A stretch of DNA of 64,000 nt from Malania oleifera (GCF_029873635.1 NC_080422.1:17948049-18012048); one strand, 5' to 3'; counted from the stretch's first letter, positions 34,244-47,890 are shown. The notes: generated from the letters alone by a model not told the origin. A program made the numbers and translations.

Positions 34244-34859
34244 TTTAAAAATTAAAAAATATAAAGGAATGTATTTTTTTCATTTATGACTATCAAAAAA
34301 ATAAAGAAAGCCATATACTTAGAGCATAAACAAAAATTTAATTCTATATGTCATTAACTTTAGTTTCCCCTAATTTTCAGTTTTATTTGAATAATTTTTC
34401 ATTCTTAATTATATCCGAGATAAGAGAAAACTGAGAAAAATTCATTTCTTTTTTCTCTTCACTTCTTTTTCTCTCACAAAACCCTTAAGCCAGACAAAGC
34501 ATTAATCTCAACAATATACCTTCCTGACTTTTGTTCAAATTATGATAATTTTATATCAGTTGATTCAGCCCCGTGGTGGGGAACCAGAAATGCCCATACA
34601 TTACAACCAACCATGAAATAATTGCTGAAACTTTCTTTTTATACATGAAGTAAACAAAAAGAAACATAAGACAAAGAGGGAGCAGGTTGCTACCAATACA
34701 AAGAAATTAATATTCTCTTTATCAATACATATTACATTTTTCATGATCATAAATGAAATATGAGAGTCAAAATACATAGATACATTAATTGGTTACATGT
34801 TATGAAGAGGAGGATGTTGATCACATGAGTTGTGCTTGTGCTCCCAGTGACTTCACTCT
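34244..34859. other. 3' flank of the PDR gene
   Basis: A/T-rich sequence between the solo LTR and the stop codon of the minus-strand PDR gene; the 3' untranslated region must lie here. I see no perfect AATAAA signal in the expected orientation and no other gene. Confidence 0.6.
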
Positions 34860-37800
34860 TTATCTCCTCTGGAAATTGAATGCCTTTATGGAGAAGGCAA
34901 ATATAAATGCAAAGAGCACTGTAAACCCAAGAACAACAGCTGCAACCACACCAAGAAAATCATGTTTGAACCCTAAATACTCTCTCAGATACTCCTTCAC
35001 CGGTAGATTCGTGTCAACTAGTACGTCTGTCAGATCTCCATACTGTGAAACCACCAATCCATACAAGGTCCAAGCCACAGGGCATACCCAGTAGTACCAT
35101 CTCCACCACACTGGCATTTTCTGTATTTCATGGGGAAATAAAAATTAATGATCGGCTCATGAGTGAAGAACTTTAAAAGCATTGAAGGGTAGCCAAAACT
35201 CACCGTTCTAGGAATTATAAATCCAGAAAAGAGATTCCATATTCCATAGAATGCAGCAGAAACTATGGAAGCAATGTTGTGGTTCGGTGTGACAGCCACA
35301 GCCATCATGCCATAGAATGTGAAGTACAAAAATGTGAAGTACATGAAGAACAGGTACCAGAAGAATTTAGCAGCAGTCCATTCAAATCCAATCATTGCAT
35401 AGACTATAAGCCCATATACCACAGATTGTGCAAAGATATATGGGATCTCAACTGCAACCTGCAATAGAAGAAGAAATGCCATTTAAGGATAAGAATCAAA
35501 TAAATTAGAAAAAAACATAATTAAAGTAGGGGTTGACGTTAATTTGGTTGGGCAGAAGGGTAGTATCATGTGGCATCAGGCGTGGCTACCCATTTTTATA
35601 TTATTGTAGAATCAAATATATAAAATATTGCAACAACTCCAAAATATTATTCACCTGTGCAAAGGCATAAGGCAATGCAGAATACATTCCAGCAGCTTTT
35701 TCTCTGTAAAAGACTGTTCGTTCAACAGCCACAACAGGCTGCACAGAAGAGGCATTCTGAACACCAAGGAAGAGAACAGCAGCGTACATTGAACCCATCG
35801 CGTTAACCAGATCTTGTTGCCTTTTCCTGTAGTATAGAACGCAATGAAGTCAGTTAAAATTTAGATAAGGAAAGGTGTGAAAGTGAATATTCAGGCCATT
35901 CTCGATTTTATGAGTGTAACTTACGTTTTGCCACCAAGGTCCCAAAACATCGTCCCAAAAATCAAAGCAATGAAGGTTGTGAAGAGAAACCTCACAGCAG
36001 TGTATGGTGGGTTGCGCCAATATGACAAACGTTGTTTCCACAGGCAAGCCATGCATTGTGTGAAGAAAGGCTGTGAGTATTGAGTGGGAAAGTACAGGTC
36101 CTTTGAGCCAGGACGAGCTTTGCTCAATTCTTCTATCATGGCTTTGTTTCTCCTGAAATATATGCCATGTTACTGTTAGGACAAGTGTCAAGAACTAATA
36201 CAGAACTATGAGACTATCAACTTCTTTAAACACTTTCCACTGTTGAAAATATGTATATTGACACGTCTGTTGCTGATAACCAGACTTCATTACATAATCA
36301 AGTACATTTTTACTTGGACACACCTGCATAAGTCAGAATTTTTGTACACCTCGGCGAAATTAACTCCCAAAATCATTTCTTGTGCTATAGTTGTCACTTC
36401 CAACATCCATGTTGCGGGATTATATCCATCGTTAATTTTTTTGACTCCCTCAATTGCCTAGCAAAAAGCAGTTAATATGCCTTAGCAAGTACTAAATATG
36501 AATAAGAACTTGAAATGGAGTATTTAGTAAAGTAATTTTTAACCGCATCGATTCTCACCTCGAAATATTTAATAAGATGGCAAGAATGCCGACCCAGAGG
36601 CCCAACATAAATCGACTCTCCTCCACGTTTCATTAGGAATAGCTGCAAGACATATTTCAAAAATTTTACACAGAAGAAAAACCATGAAAAAAGAAACGTA
36701 GATTTTTATTAATCCTTCTCTCTATCTAACCTCATCAAATGCTTCAAAAATGTCAATACTTGGCTGATGGATGGTGCACACAACTGTTCTTCCTGTGTCC
36801 ACAGTGTTCCTAACTGTTCTCATTACAATTGCAGCAGCTCTTGCATCCAGCCCTGATGTTGGCTCATCCATGAATATGATAGAAGGGTTGGCCACTAGCT
36901 CAACTGCAATGGTCAGCCTTTTGCGCTGCTCAGTTGAGAGGCCGTTCACACCAGGCAATCCAACTATGGCATCCCTCAATACGTCCAATTCCACAAGTTC
37001 CATGACTTCCTCAATGAACATCTGCAACCAATATTCAGAATTAAATGCTTTTCCAAGAAAAGGATGCAGAAAAAAAAAAACAATAATGATTCATGAACTG
37101 TTTTAGCATATATCAGTAACTCATTACAAAAGCTTTTTTTGGTTTGAATGGTAAGCAAGCTTTAGCAACACCATGAATTCAATAATTGTAAATTGATTCC
37201 CTTAGGCACATTAAGACATGGATTTAAACCATAAGCCTTTGCTGAACAGCTTGATGCTTGTTAACATGAAACAAGGTAAGATTTAAGAAAAATTCAAGCC
37301 CGCTGAATTTGATAAAGGATGGCAACAACTAGGGCTAACTGTTGCCAAACTTAACCCTAACAGTGAGCCAACTATTAACACCTAGATAAACTAATTTCTG
37401 TGTATTTACTAAAAAAAATTGAATGAAAACACTCAAGAAGAGTACAATTTCACATGCACCAACCTTTCTGGTTTCAGAATTCACATCAGGAGGTAACCGA
37501 AGCCAAGCTGAGTAAACCAAGGACTCATAGACAGTTACGTGAGGAGAGTGAATGTCATTTTGCTCACAGTAACCAGAAATTCGAGCAAAGGTTTCCTGCT
37601 TCTTTGGATACCCAGAAATTGTGATGTTGCCCTCAACATATCCACCGGTTTTTCTACCAGCCAGAACATCCATCAGAGTAGTTTTACCAGCCCCACTGAC
37701 ACCCATTAAAGCTGTAAGAACACCGGGCCTGAACGCACCACTAATTCCCTTCAGAAGCTCCAATCTATCTTCAAGGACACCCTGGTTTTTCATTTCCTGG

Positions 37801-40800
37801 AAGTTCAATCCGAAAAAGAAAATTAGTTTTCATATTCTTGTGACATACAAAAGCAGAACATATTTTTTATCTCTAAACAATAATATATGTACTAAAAGTT
37901 AAGCCATGGAATTACCTGTGGCATGTCAACCGAATATCTAATTTCATCGAAGGTGATTGAATGTGGTTCAAAAGGAAGAACCATTCCTCTACTCTTATTA
38001 TGATTAGCCTCAACGATGGCTTCTGTCCTTGCAGATGCTGCCCCAGAGGAGACACTACTCCTCCTAATTTCATCCCCTCTATCTGCAGGTAAATAATAAT
38101 TAATTGGCATAAAAAGGTGGTAGGTGCTAACTAATTGGCATAAAAGAGATATAAATAACGAAAACAGACTTAAAACACACACATGAAGTTCATCACCTCC
38201 AGAGCTATTCCCTTGAGAAATCAATCCTCCAGTTCTGTTATCAAGCTCATCTCCTTGAGTTTCTTCAGGAATAACTGCACGAGGCTTTTCATATGCTGCA
38301 CAGTTTTGCTGGATATTAATACATAAACTCTAAGCATAGGCAGTCTCAAATCAGAGAATTTAGAGATACCCACGGTTGAGAAAAGTGAGAGCCAAGGTGG
38401 AAACAAAGTTGAACAGCAACATAAACCCAAGCAATGCTCCCACTCCAAGCCAATACCAGTATGAATCAGGGAAGAACCCACGAGATTCCATAACTCTAAC
38501 TCCCAGTGGTTTCGGAGAATCCGGAAGAACCTTGATATTAAAAGCTTCCGACATCAGCTAACTTTCACACAAACATGTGCTCAAAACATATGCAAATAAC
38601 AAATGCAAAATCTTACTTTTTTCCAACTGTTTCCAAGGAACTCATTTACTAATATTGCATTCTGCCCATACATCATAGGTGAACACCAATAACCCCATAT
38701 CCACCACTTCTTCACATCATCTATGTGCAGCATTTTTCATGGTCAAGAACTTAAGATGGAAGAAAAAGGAAAAAAAAAAATTTGTTATACACAGTTACTT
38801 GCCATACCTCGTGACAGGACAAACCCGCCCAATGCAAAAAGCACAAGCAATGTAAATGAGCCAAATGTGTTGGCTATAATCATGTTTCTACCAATTGCTC
38901 CAATAAACCGAAACAATCCAGAAGCCATTTGGCTAATAGCTGCAAGTAGAAGGAACTGTTTGAACAATCTGCAGTCAGAAAAGAAACCATTAATATCGTC
39001 AAAACAAATTACAAGTGAAAATTGGAATAATATTTCTCAAGAGTAGAATAAATTTCTGGTTATTACCTTCCAACATTTGGGTCAAATCCAATAACATAGT
39101 AAGTCAATAATACCCAAACAGCAACTTCTAAAAAAGTGATAGGAATCTTGAGGATCCATGAGGGAAGAGCATAAGCCCATGCTGGAAAGAAGAAAAGATC
39201 CCTTTGCTTGTAAAAGACAGGAAGCTTTTGAATGGTCATGGCCATCTCTGACAATCCATTAAACATGATCATGACAACAGAAAAAAACAGTGCACCAGTA
39301 TAAATCCCCCCATCTTCTGTTGAATCTTTGTGCATCTCGGTGCGAAAGAAGAGTGTCATTGCAATCAGTGCCATTATCGTAAGCTGAACCATACATATGA
39401 CCATAACAAAGTTATATCCACAGCTAGGAAATAACCAAAAACAGAAGATGAAGCAAATAGGAAAACCCTACCTGGGAGAGCTTGAAGATATAGACGAATG
39501 AGTTTCTCTTCATTAGCAACAGCTCTCGAGACACACAAGCTTTTAGGAGCTCCTCTGTCTTAACACCATACTTTGTGGTTGTCAAGGCAGCCGGGTGGTT
39601 TTTGGTCCTGTCAAATGGTGTTGCAAGCTCATCTCCAATTACCTTTCCCACATGGAATGACTGGAAAGCTTCAGCAAATTCCTTGACTGCAACAAATCGG
39701 TAAGGCTCATCTCTACGTGCCCAATACTGCTTCTGATCTTTCCTTGATGTCACCTGCAATGAATTTAATTCTTAAGATGACTAAATAGGAAACTTAAAAT
39801 TTAAAGCCCATAATCAGAAATTTTCTCTGTCCCGATAAAATATATGAAATAAATATTCTCTACCACTTACTTCTTGCAAGAAGTCGGCTACACCTTTCCT
39901 TTCAGGACATTTGAAGCCCATAAATTCAAAAAAATCAAGCACTTGTTCACGGGAACCCTGATACACAATCTGGCCATCAGAGAGGAGAATAATGTCATCG
40001 AAGAGATTATATGTTTCGGGTGCTGGCTGGAGAAGGGAGATGAGGGCAGTTCCATTGAGAATCTGGACAGACTGCTTGAGTGAATTCACAATTTGGAAAG
40101 TTGTCGAGCTATCTAGACCAGTCGATATTTCATCCATGAACAATGCCCTTGCCGGTCCAACCAGCATCTCACCTACAGTTTATTGATGGAGATTTTCCTT
40201 ACAGTTAGTTGAAGCAAAACCAAAAAAAGGGGGGGCGGGAGGAATATATATATATTAAGTGCATTGATGTTAGAAAATGAGTTGTTTTACCTGTTGTAAC
40301 ACGCTTCTTTTGTCCTCCAGATATACCCCTTAACATTTCATTCCCCACCATGGTATCTGCACAGACTTCTAGACCTAAAATCTGTAATTTTAATAGAAAA
40401 AGGAAAGTTTAGTTTTATGCAAATAATCTGGGTACATCTCAAAATCCCTCCAATGACCATTAAAAAATTTTGAACTCACAATACCTTTAAAATGTAATCT
40501 GTGACAATGTTTGCCTCATCACCTTCGGCTGCTGCTGCCTGAAAAATTAAAATGTGAAAGGTCAATTCTCAGCTCGTATACTCTGGCAATAAGATCAGCT
40601 AAAGAACAGTTTGAAATCAATTCACGTAAAAAAAACATATTTATTTCAACCTATGCAAACTACAAATTCAACAGAATGCCTAGAAATTAAAATCCCTTTA
40701 TCTTATTGGCATCAAAAATATAATTCTGAAAAGGGATGATCTCTCTGTCTCTCCCTCCTGTCTCCCACTCTGAAATGAACTTGGTAAAAGAGTGCAAAAC

Positions 40801-42315
40801 TCCCTACAGAACATTTCAAAGAATCTAAATTCCCACCTTCATGAAGATATCAATATCAGGATCAGGCTTGATATTTGCAGCTTTTTCTCGTCTAGATAAT
40901 TCTGCCAACATCTCTGCATATTTTCAAAAAGAATAATCAATCTTAAGCTATGCATAGATCATTAAACCGAGTTTTTTGACAATATTTCCAAAACAAAATG
41001 TCTATATTATTGACCGACCATAACGGGATCCAACCCCCTGGCATCTTGCAGAGAAGGCCAAGGTTTCTCTGACAGTCATTTCTCCTATATGGAGATCATG
41101 TTGACTGATGTAGGCAGCAGTTCTCTGGGGTACAAACTCATTCAAGCCATGCCCATTGTAAGTAACCCTCCCCGAAAACTGGTTTAACAGAAGCAATTTT
41201 TTCAGTTATTGGAGATGAAACAAGAAGTACCCAAAATTTGCAAACCCAGAAAATAAATGAAGCTAAAAATATTATTAAAGGGCATTTAAAAAAAAAAAAA
41301 AACTTAAATACATAACACAAACCTTTAGACTGGGATCAAGCTTCCCAGCCAAAGCTAACATCAGTGTGGTCTTTCCAGAACTTGGAGGACCTAAAAGCAA
41401 TGTCATCCTGCATATATGGTATGAACAAAAATGAGAAACGATCAAGCCAGTGATCGCCATGTGTTTAATTTCTATACATATACATGGGACATGGCTACTT
41501 GAAAATAAACAAAGCTTGTTCGCTCACCGGCGAGGCTTGATCATTCCACTAACATCATGAAGAATAGTCAGATGTTTCTTTCTGCTTGGAAGAAAATGGA
41601 GCCGTTTTAAGATACCCTTTAGAAAAGAAAACAAAGTGAGCATCATTGGCATACAATAAAATCATTGAAAAGCCATGGACAGAAACAAATAATGATCTGT
41701 ACTTTATTTGCAGGGTATTACCTCCACCAGACTAAATGAGAAGTTAATGAATGAAGGCAAAGCGCTGCTTCCCGAAAAAGCTTCTGCCTCAATGTTTACA
41801 TGCTCAAACCTCACTTCGATTGTTGGAATATGAATTCCAACTCTGTTAAAAAAAAAATTTAAAATATATATAATCCAATACTGAAATGAATCAGAAAAAC
41901 GAAGAACATAACATAAAGTTTCTTTAAAAAAAAAAAAAAAACAGAGTTTGGTAATGTAAATATGAATTGAAGTGCAGAATCCTCCAACTCACTTGTCCAC
42001 TCGATTCTTGAGCTTCAACAAGAACTTCTCATTATCTTCTTCGGCAACTTTCAACAACCTCTCTATCAAATTCTTTTTTTCTTGAACCCCCAGATTCTTC
42101 ACATCAATTTCATCAGCAGCCCCCTGTGATCCCATCAGCAACCCTTTTCTCAATCGATTGTAAGTGGGAAGTTTCTCCAAAGCGGCCCATTTCAGAGCTT
42201 CTTCGTCGTCTTCTTCCCTAGAAGATCTGGAGAAAACCTCCACGCCATCGCTCCTCCACATCGAAGAACTGTTCCTTCTCAGACTACTGCTAGCTCTGTA
42301 AATTTCACCGTCCAT
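34860..42315 (-). CDS. PDR1-like: Full-size PDR/ABCG ABC transporter (pleiotropic drug resistance protein 1-like)
   Basis: ATP-driven plasma-membrane exporter of the full-size ABCG family, layout NBD1-TMD1-NBD2-TMD2; relatives export terpenoids, hormones or antimicrobial compounds. 24 exons, all with GT-AG introns, join in one frame of about 1,448 codons (relatives about 1,430): 42315-41993, 41842-41722, 41616-41528, 41407-41323, 41178-41019, 40913-40837, 40538-40485, 40381-40291, 40172-39871, 39753-39472, 39383-39067, 38968-38808, 38720-38617, 38530-38374, 38295-38197, 38082-37916, 37796-37464, 37021-36731, 36642-36559, 36457-36324, 36152-35925, 35826-35655, 35458-35204, 35120-34860. Motifs: Walker [10 protein letters not shown] (Lys about 190), signature ISGGQ (323-327), Walker B LFMDE (344-348); second Walker [10 protein letters not shown] (Lys about 901), LSTEQ (1002-1006), IIFMDE (1022-1027). 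The C-terminus FNFQRR is typical. The N-terminus with [21 protein letters not shown] fits cluster I PDRs (NtPDR1, AtABCG40). No stop or shift was found; exon 15 borders are uncertain by a base. Substrate cannot be told from sequence. Confidence 0.96.
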
Positions 42316-42598
42316 TGTAAACCAGAGAGAAGAAACTACACACGAGGCCGATTAAAACCCACCACAACCCAGTAATTGTTTTGCTCAATCTGCAGCCCAA
42401 GAGACTCAACAACGAAATCTAGAGCTGGAAATGCTCAAAACCAGAGATGTGTGTCTGTGTTTATGAATCGCTTTTGTGGCTCTTGCTCAGAGAGATCCAA
42501 AGCTTTTTCTTTTCCCCATACACACGTCTTCTTTCCGTTTCTATCTCGATTTCCCAGTGGAGCATTGATGGCACCGAGAAATGGGAATTCTAGAACAT

Positions 42599-42608
42599 CT
42601 ATTTATAG
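42599..42608 (-). promoter_or_regulatory. TATA box of the PDR gene
   Basis: GCTATAAATAG on the minus strand, about 285 bp upstream of the ATG, implying a 5' untranslated region of about 250 bp. W-box-like cores lie just upstream (TTGACC on minus at 42696-42701, TTGACT on plus at 42745-42750); WRKY control is plausible for this family but is inferred. Confidence 0.7.
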
Positions 42609-42609
42609 C

Positions 42610-43405
42610 AAGAGAAAGCACATTAACGAGTTACATTTTCAACTGTCAATGATATTTTAATTTCGAAGCTCGCAGGATGTTGAATTAAGAGAAAGGGTCA
42701 ATTTCGTCCCGGTACTGCCTGCAGACGCCTCGGGTCATTCTTTCTTGACTTCTCGCGAAAATATAAAAACAGGGCAATTAATTCTTCTGTGCTCGACCCT
42801 TCGAATTCGTGAGATCATTTGGGCACCGACCGAGTTGCCACTCAGTTGCAGGGCAATTATGTTTACCAACGAGACACTTACGACGACTATACTACCCCTG
42901 TTCGGCGGCCGGCCAATGTGAATAAGGTGACTGAAAAACTTTCTTACAAAAAATAATAAATAATTTCAAAGGCTTAAATTAAGTTTTGAATTTGGAATCA
43001 AACAAAAAAGCTAATCTAGGTCACATTTTTTTGTTCACTTTATTTTTTTTATTCCGCGTAAATGTTGTTTTTAAAATTAGGATACGCATTTTTAATCATC
43101 ATAATTAACTGCAAAATTTGTATAATTTTTGAATTAAATTATATAAATTAAAAAAGTACATTAACTATAAAAGCAATAACTTATAACAAAAAATGAAATT
43201 ATTTAAAAATACAACAAAGACATTTGTGTTAACTATCTCTTGTATTCATACGGTGTCGATATTGATTGAAAAAAATATATTAATTGTAACTTTTCTCCTC
43301 CACAATTTTGAGTTCATTTATCTAAGGATTATCCATCTTTTTGTCCTGATCTCACAAAATAGGGAGTCTTATGATTTGGATGTCCTCCTTTTAAGATGGT
43401 GATCG
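42610..43405. other. Upstream region of the PDR gene
   Basis: Contains the likely proximal promoter and then A/T-rich DNA. No gene is seen; a 69-codon frame at 43193-43402 is low-complexity and not supported. Confidence 0.5.
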
Positions 43406-43413
43406 GAAAGACT

Positions 43414-43625
43414 TTTTTTTTTTTAGGTTACGTATCGAGTATTCACACGTCCGTTTCACAGATCACGTGACTAATCCTGCACCTCTTAAAATTGATCCCA
43501 CAACTTCAAAGAGAGGGTAAATTCAGGAGTTCAGGGACGTAAACGAGTCTGGAAGAGTTTGAACACCTGACCTCGTGAGAGGCACTCTCGCAATCCACAC
43601 TACCACCTGAACTACACCCTAGGGG
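43414..43625 (-). mobile_element. tRNA-derived SINE
   Basis: On the minus strand it begins CTAGGGTGTAGTTCAGGTGGTAGTG (A-box-like) and has GTCAGGTGTTCAAACTC (B-box-like) about 35 bp later, then a unique body and a terminal A-run (T-run at 43412-43424 on plus). GAAAGACT (left) and GAAAGACACT (right) look like a target duplication. Length about 210 bp fits plant SINEs. Confidence 0.75.
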
Positions 43626-43635
43626 TGAAAGACAC

Positions 43636-45330
43636 TCATTTTTTGTATAATGACTATATTGCCCCTATTCCGGCAATGTGGAAAAGATTATTAACCAACC
43701 TTTTAAAAGATCAAATAATAATTCCAAAGCACTAAATTAAGTTTTAAAATATGAAATCTAATCTGTGGACAGCTAAGTGTACTAGAAGCTCATCCCTTCT
43801 GTAATTTCTTAAACAACATGCTCATAATGAATTGGCTGCATTTTTTGTCCATTTAAATTTTTTACTATGTGCAAATTTTGTATTTAAAATTATGGTGCAC
43901 ATTTTGAATCATCGTAATTAATGACAAAATTTGTATAATTTCTGAATTAAAATTATAATTATTTAAAAAATAAGTTGACTACAATTGTAACAATTAAAAA
44001 TAGAAAGAGATGATTTTTTTATTAAAAAAAAATGAGTCACTGAAAGACATTTAACTATGCCCATAACCATTCTAATATATTTTAATTATTATTTATTTGT
44101 TTATTTGTTTTCCTCGGCTTATTTTTTTCTAGGATTTTCCTAAAACTAAAGTCTCATACTTCTAATATATTTTAATTTCAAATTATAACTTTTTAATGGG
44201 TAGAAATACCTTTTAAACCTTACAAAAAAAAAATTCATATAACCAAGAAGAGGCTAGAAGTAAAAATACAAAATATTTGGAGTATCTTTGGATTAAGAAT
44301 TTTATTTAGAAAACGAAAAAAATAAAAATAAATTTATTTTTTATTAAAATTTCTCTATATATCAAACACTACTAAAACAAAAAAAATTAATATAATAAAA
44401 TCTTAATACTGTTAAAATTTTGCTCGTTAATTTGATACATTTTTTTTCTCATTTTTATTAATAATAAAATAAATTTTCTCACTTTTTTTCTTTTCTTAAT
44501 GTTTTCAAGGTCCAAATAGAGCCCTAATGTTTTGAATAAAACATTTTTGAGAGAAAAAAAGAAAGAAAGAAAATTAAGAAGAAAATTCTTTTTATTTCAT
44601 TTATTATATATTATTAAAAATAAAAAAATTATTATAATTTAATTAAAAATTAAAAAGAATTAAATGTAAAAGACAAATCAACCGTCCTGCCCAATTGTGT
44701 TTTGTCAACTGGCTAGAGGCTAGAGCGCACTAATTCTTACTTTATATTATGGGAAAGATTGCTGAACAAGAATCAGAAATGTTTTGCATGTATTAATGAT
44801 GAGATTAAATAAAGTTATGTTTCTAGATTGTAATAAATAAAAATTATATGCTGTATAGGAATACAACTGTCAATAAATATATTTATATCTTTATATAATA
44901 TACAATAAAGTAATTTTAATTACATGACTCTCAATTTTAATTTGTGCAGTGTGATTAAAGTACATCTCTCTCTCTTATTTGGCACCTTGACACCGACACA
45001 GCCAATTCTTTCCCTTTATTTAATAGAGAATTTTTTTTTCTTATAAAATTAATTCTAGAGTAATTTTATAAATTTTTTTTTTTCTAAAAAATTACTAGCT
45101 CGTCATTTCTTTAATAAAGAAAATTTTAATTAATTCTCAAATAATGTTATAAAAATTGTTTTCTGAAAACAATTAACTCCAAGATAATTTAATAAATCTT
45201 TTTTTTCTAGAAGCACAGAAGCTCTAGTTCTCATTCTTAACTATAGATATCAAAAGATTTTATTTCTTTAAAAAAATAAATTAATAGTCAAATCCTAAAT
45301 TTATTTTAATTTCATTTTCTTCCCTCACTA
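43636..45330. other. A/T-rich intergenic DNA
   Basis: About 1.7 kb with long A and T runs; no frame of note and no recognised repeat. The stretch around 43680-44020 resembles 42900-43170 (both have CAAATTAAGTTTT and TTAATGACAAAATTTGTATAATTT-like words), suggesting an old duplication around the SINE. Confidence 0.5.
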
Positions 45331-45383
45331 TCTATCCCTCCTCTCATGCCTTCCGCATCTATCCCTCCTCTCATGCCTTCCGT
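45331..45383 (+). repeat. Tandem duplication, 26-bp unit
   Basis: TATCCCTCCTCTCATGCCTT followed by CCG, twice in a row. Confidence 0.92.
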
Positions 45384-45467
45384 AGTTGCCTCTTGTCCTT
45401 TCTCTCCTTCTCTCTAAAAAGAAGCATTGGTAATAGAAGTGTAATAAAGCTTTGAAGTTGCAAAAGG

Positions 45468-45881
45468 GTGTAAAAGTTTTAGACCCAATCTTGGCATTGC
45501 ATGCTTTGATGCACTGGTCTCACAATTTGTCTTATAAAAGGTGACTCACATAGTTGGAACTCAAATCATCTTTGTAAGTCTAAAATCTCTTTTGAATACA
45601 CATTCGATATGGGACCATAACATGTTCTCTTGTTCGATTTCTGATGCCCTCTTCAAAGTGGCTTATACCTGTATGTAGGATTCACCCAATAATAAAATGC
45701 CCCTAAAATGCCTCTGTTGCCAAATGTAACTGTTTTAGGTCCAATTTTGGCCAGGTATTATCTGTTTTGGTCCACTGGTCTCACGGGTTTGTCTTATAAA
45801 AGGTGTTTCACATAATTGGAGCTCAAACCATCCTTATAAGCTCAAGATTTCTCTAGTACACACCGATGTGGGGATCGCAAC
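45468..45881 (+). repeat. Direct repeat, two copies of a dispersed plant repeat
   Basis: Two related segments about 265 bp apart share CACTGGTCTCAC, TTGTCTTATAAAAGGTG, TCACATA.TTGGA.CTCAAA and ACACA..CGATGTGGG (first about 45468-45620, second about 45735-45875). Sequences of this kind are frequent in plant intergenic DNA; class not determined. Confidence 0.7.
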
Positions 45882-46169
45882 ACAAGTGTAGACACCCCAT
45901 TTTGTCCGGAGCTTATATAACAAAGGTTGGGCAAAATTTTTATTCCATAAAAAGAGAAAATACATGAAAATAAAAATACAAGGAAATTTGGTTTATGCTC
46001 TAGAAATGTATGAGAAGTGGTCGGGTCAAAAATCAGTAACACAAAGCCAGTATTATTCCTTTCGAAATACATCACTCTTGCTTGAAAACGTGGTTTATTG
46101 AGAATCACGGGTTTAATAGAAGGTAAATTTCCAATTACATATTTGGGTGCGCCTTTGGTCTTTTGAAAA

Positions 46170-46406
46170 TTGTCTTCCAAGACTTTGGAGCCTCTGGTAG
46201 AGAAGATTAGAAAGAAAATTGCAGGATGGAAATCTAAATTGCTATCGCAAAATGAAAGATTGATTTTATTAAGACTTGTGTTATCTAGCATGCTTATTCA
46301 TTTGATGTCTATTATCAAGGTCTCGCAGGTCACAAATTCTCGCATTAACTCTCTATTTGCTAATTTTTTATGGGGAGAAATGAAAGGTAAAAGGAAGATT
46401 CATTGA
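46170..46406 (+). pseudogene. LINE ORF2 fragment (RT C-terminus)
   Basis: Open stretch of 78 codons with LEPLVEKIRKKIAGWKSKLLS, SSMLIHLMSIIKVS and NSLFANFLWG, the usual 'thumb/connection' motifs of plant LINE ORF2. It stops at a TGA that replaces Trp (KIH-W). Confidence 0.85.
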
Positions 46407-47511
46407 CGCTCTTGGGGGAAAATTTATAAACCTACTTCGAAATGGGGGTATGGTCTTGAGAGATCTTAAGGAAGTTCAGAAATCTCTTCTTATGAAATTT
46501 GCCTTCAGATTGCTCACTTCTAACAATCTATGAGCGGGTTTTTTTAAGACCAAATATTGCAGAAATGATTATGTATTAATAAGGAGGGGAGGTCAAATGA
46601 CTCTTGGTTCTAGAGATCAATAATGGCCGCTATTTCGGAAGTTATGGATAATGTTAAAATTTTGGTGAGAGGTAAGAACTCTCCTTTTTTGTTCGATAGG
46701 TGACTATCTTTAGGCCCGTTATCTATGTGCACTGAGGATATTTCAAAAAAGTTGTGTATTAAGGATTGCTGGCTGAATAATAATTGGAACTCTAATTTGT
46801 TACTGGAATTAGTTGGTGCTGATAGAACAATGGAAATTTTGCATCATGTGTCGGCTAATAAAAGTTGGCAGGATATATTTGTCTAGAAGCCTGCCCTTGA
46901 CGATAATTTCTCTACAAAAACGGCATGGGAGGCAGTGAGGAGCAGAAGTGATAATTTTGTGTGGAATGACTAGTTTTGACATTCTTTATTGCCTAGAAGA
47001 ATCTCAATATGCTTATGGAATGCCTGTTTTAGATGCTTGGCTGTAGATGATAGAATTTAAGCCAAAGAAATATCAATGACTTCGGCATGTGATCGTTGTG
47101 TGTAGAGAAGTCAGGAAAACATTGATCATATTCTTTCTTTAGGTGAGGTAGCTTCAAAGGTTTGGCGTCGGGCTAGTGTGGTGTTGGGGATTCATTTCCA
47201 ACCATTCCTTCCCTAAAAAAATAGAATGGCAAATTGGTTCCACTATGCTCGAAAAATCATCTATTAAAGGTATTTTAATCAGGCTGATTCCGTGTTTGAT
47301 TACGCGGTGCCTCTGGAATCGAAGATGTAAGGCGAGAATGGAACGAATTTATCAAAGTGCAGATCATATGTGGAGAAGTGTTCAATACTGAGTTAGTTTT
47401 ATAGCTGAGAGCACCAATTCTTTACAAAAATTGAAGAAGTTGGACATTAAGATTTTGGAAGAGTTTCAAATTAAGCATTAGGGAGTTTGTGCCAGGCCTG
47501 TAAAAAATATT

Positions 47512-47890
47512 TTGTGGATTAAACCTCCAACAGGGTGGATAAAACTTAATTATGTTAGGAGCTGTAGAAGCAATCTTGGTACTTCAGGAGGTGGAGGAAT
47601 TATTCGGGATAGCTATGACATGGCAAAAGCGGCTTTTTCAAGATATTTTGGCAATGGTACAAACAATAGTGCGAAATTAAAAGCAATCCAAGAAGGAATT
47701 CGTTTGTGCAAACAACTGCATTATTTTAATGTGATTATTAAAAGTGAGTTGCGAATTGTTGTTGATTGGTTTCGAAAAGGTAGATGTACTTTGTGATATC
47801 TTTGGGATTTTTAGGAGGAACTAGAAGGAGTGAACTTCAAGGTGATACACCAATACAGGGAAGGGAATAGTGTGGCTGATTTTGTTACTA
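47512..47890 (+). pseudogene. LINE ORF2 fragment (RNase H-type domain)
   Basis: PPTGWIKLNY, GTSGGGGIIRD and AKLKAIQEGIRLC match RVT_3-type RNase H domains of plant LINEs; the usual first Asp (LNVDGS) is replaced (LNYVRS), so it would be inactive. Frame lost at 47796. Confidence 0.8.

Noticed and set aside
34789..39046. Plus-strand frames across the PDR locus
   Set aside because: Complementary to confirmed PDR exons; no independent evidence.
43540..43625. tRNA gene on the minus strand
   Set aside because: The tRNA-like head lacks a plausible acceptor stem; poly(A) end and flanking repeat indicate a SINE.
45842..46291. 149-codon minus-strand frame
   Set aside because: Antisense to LINE RT sequence and crosses the LINE/LTR junction.
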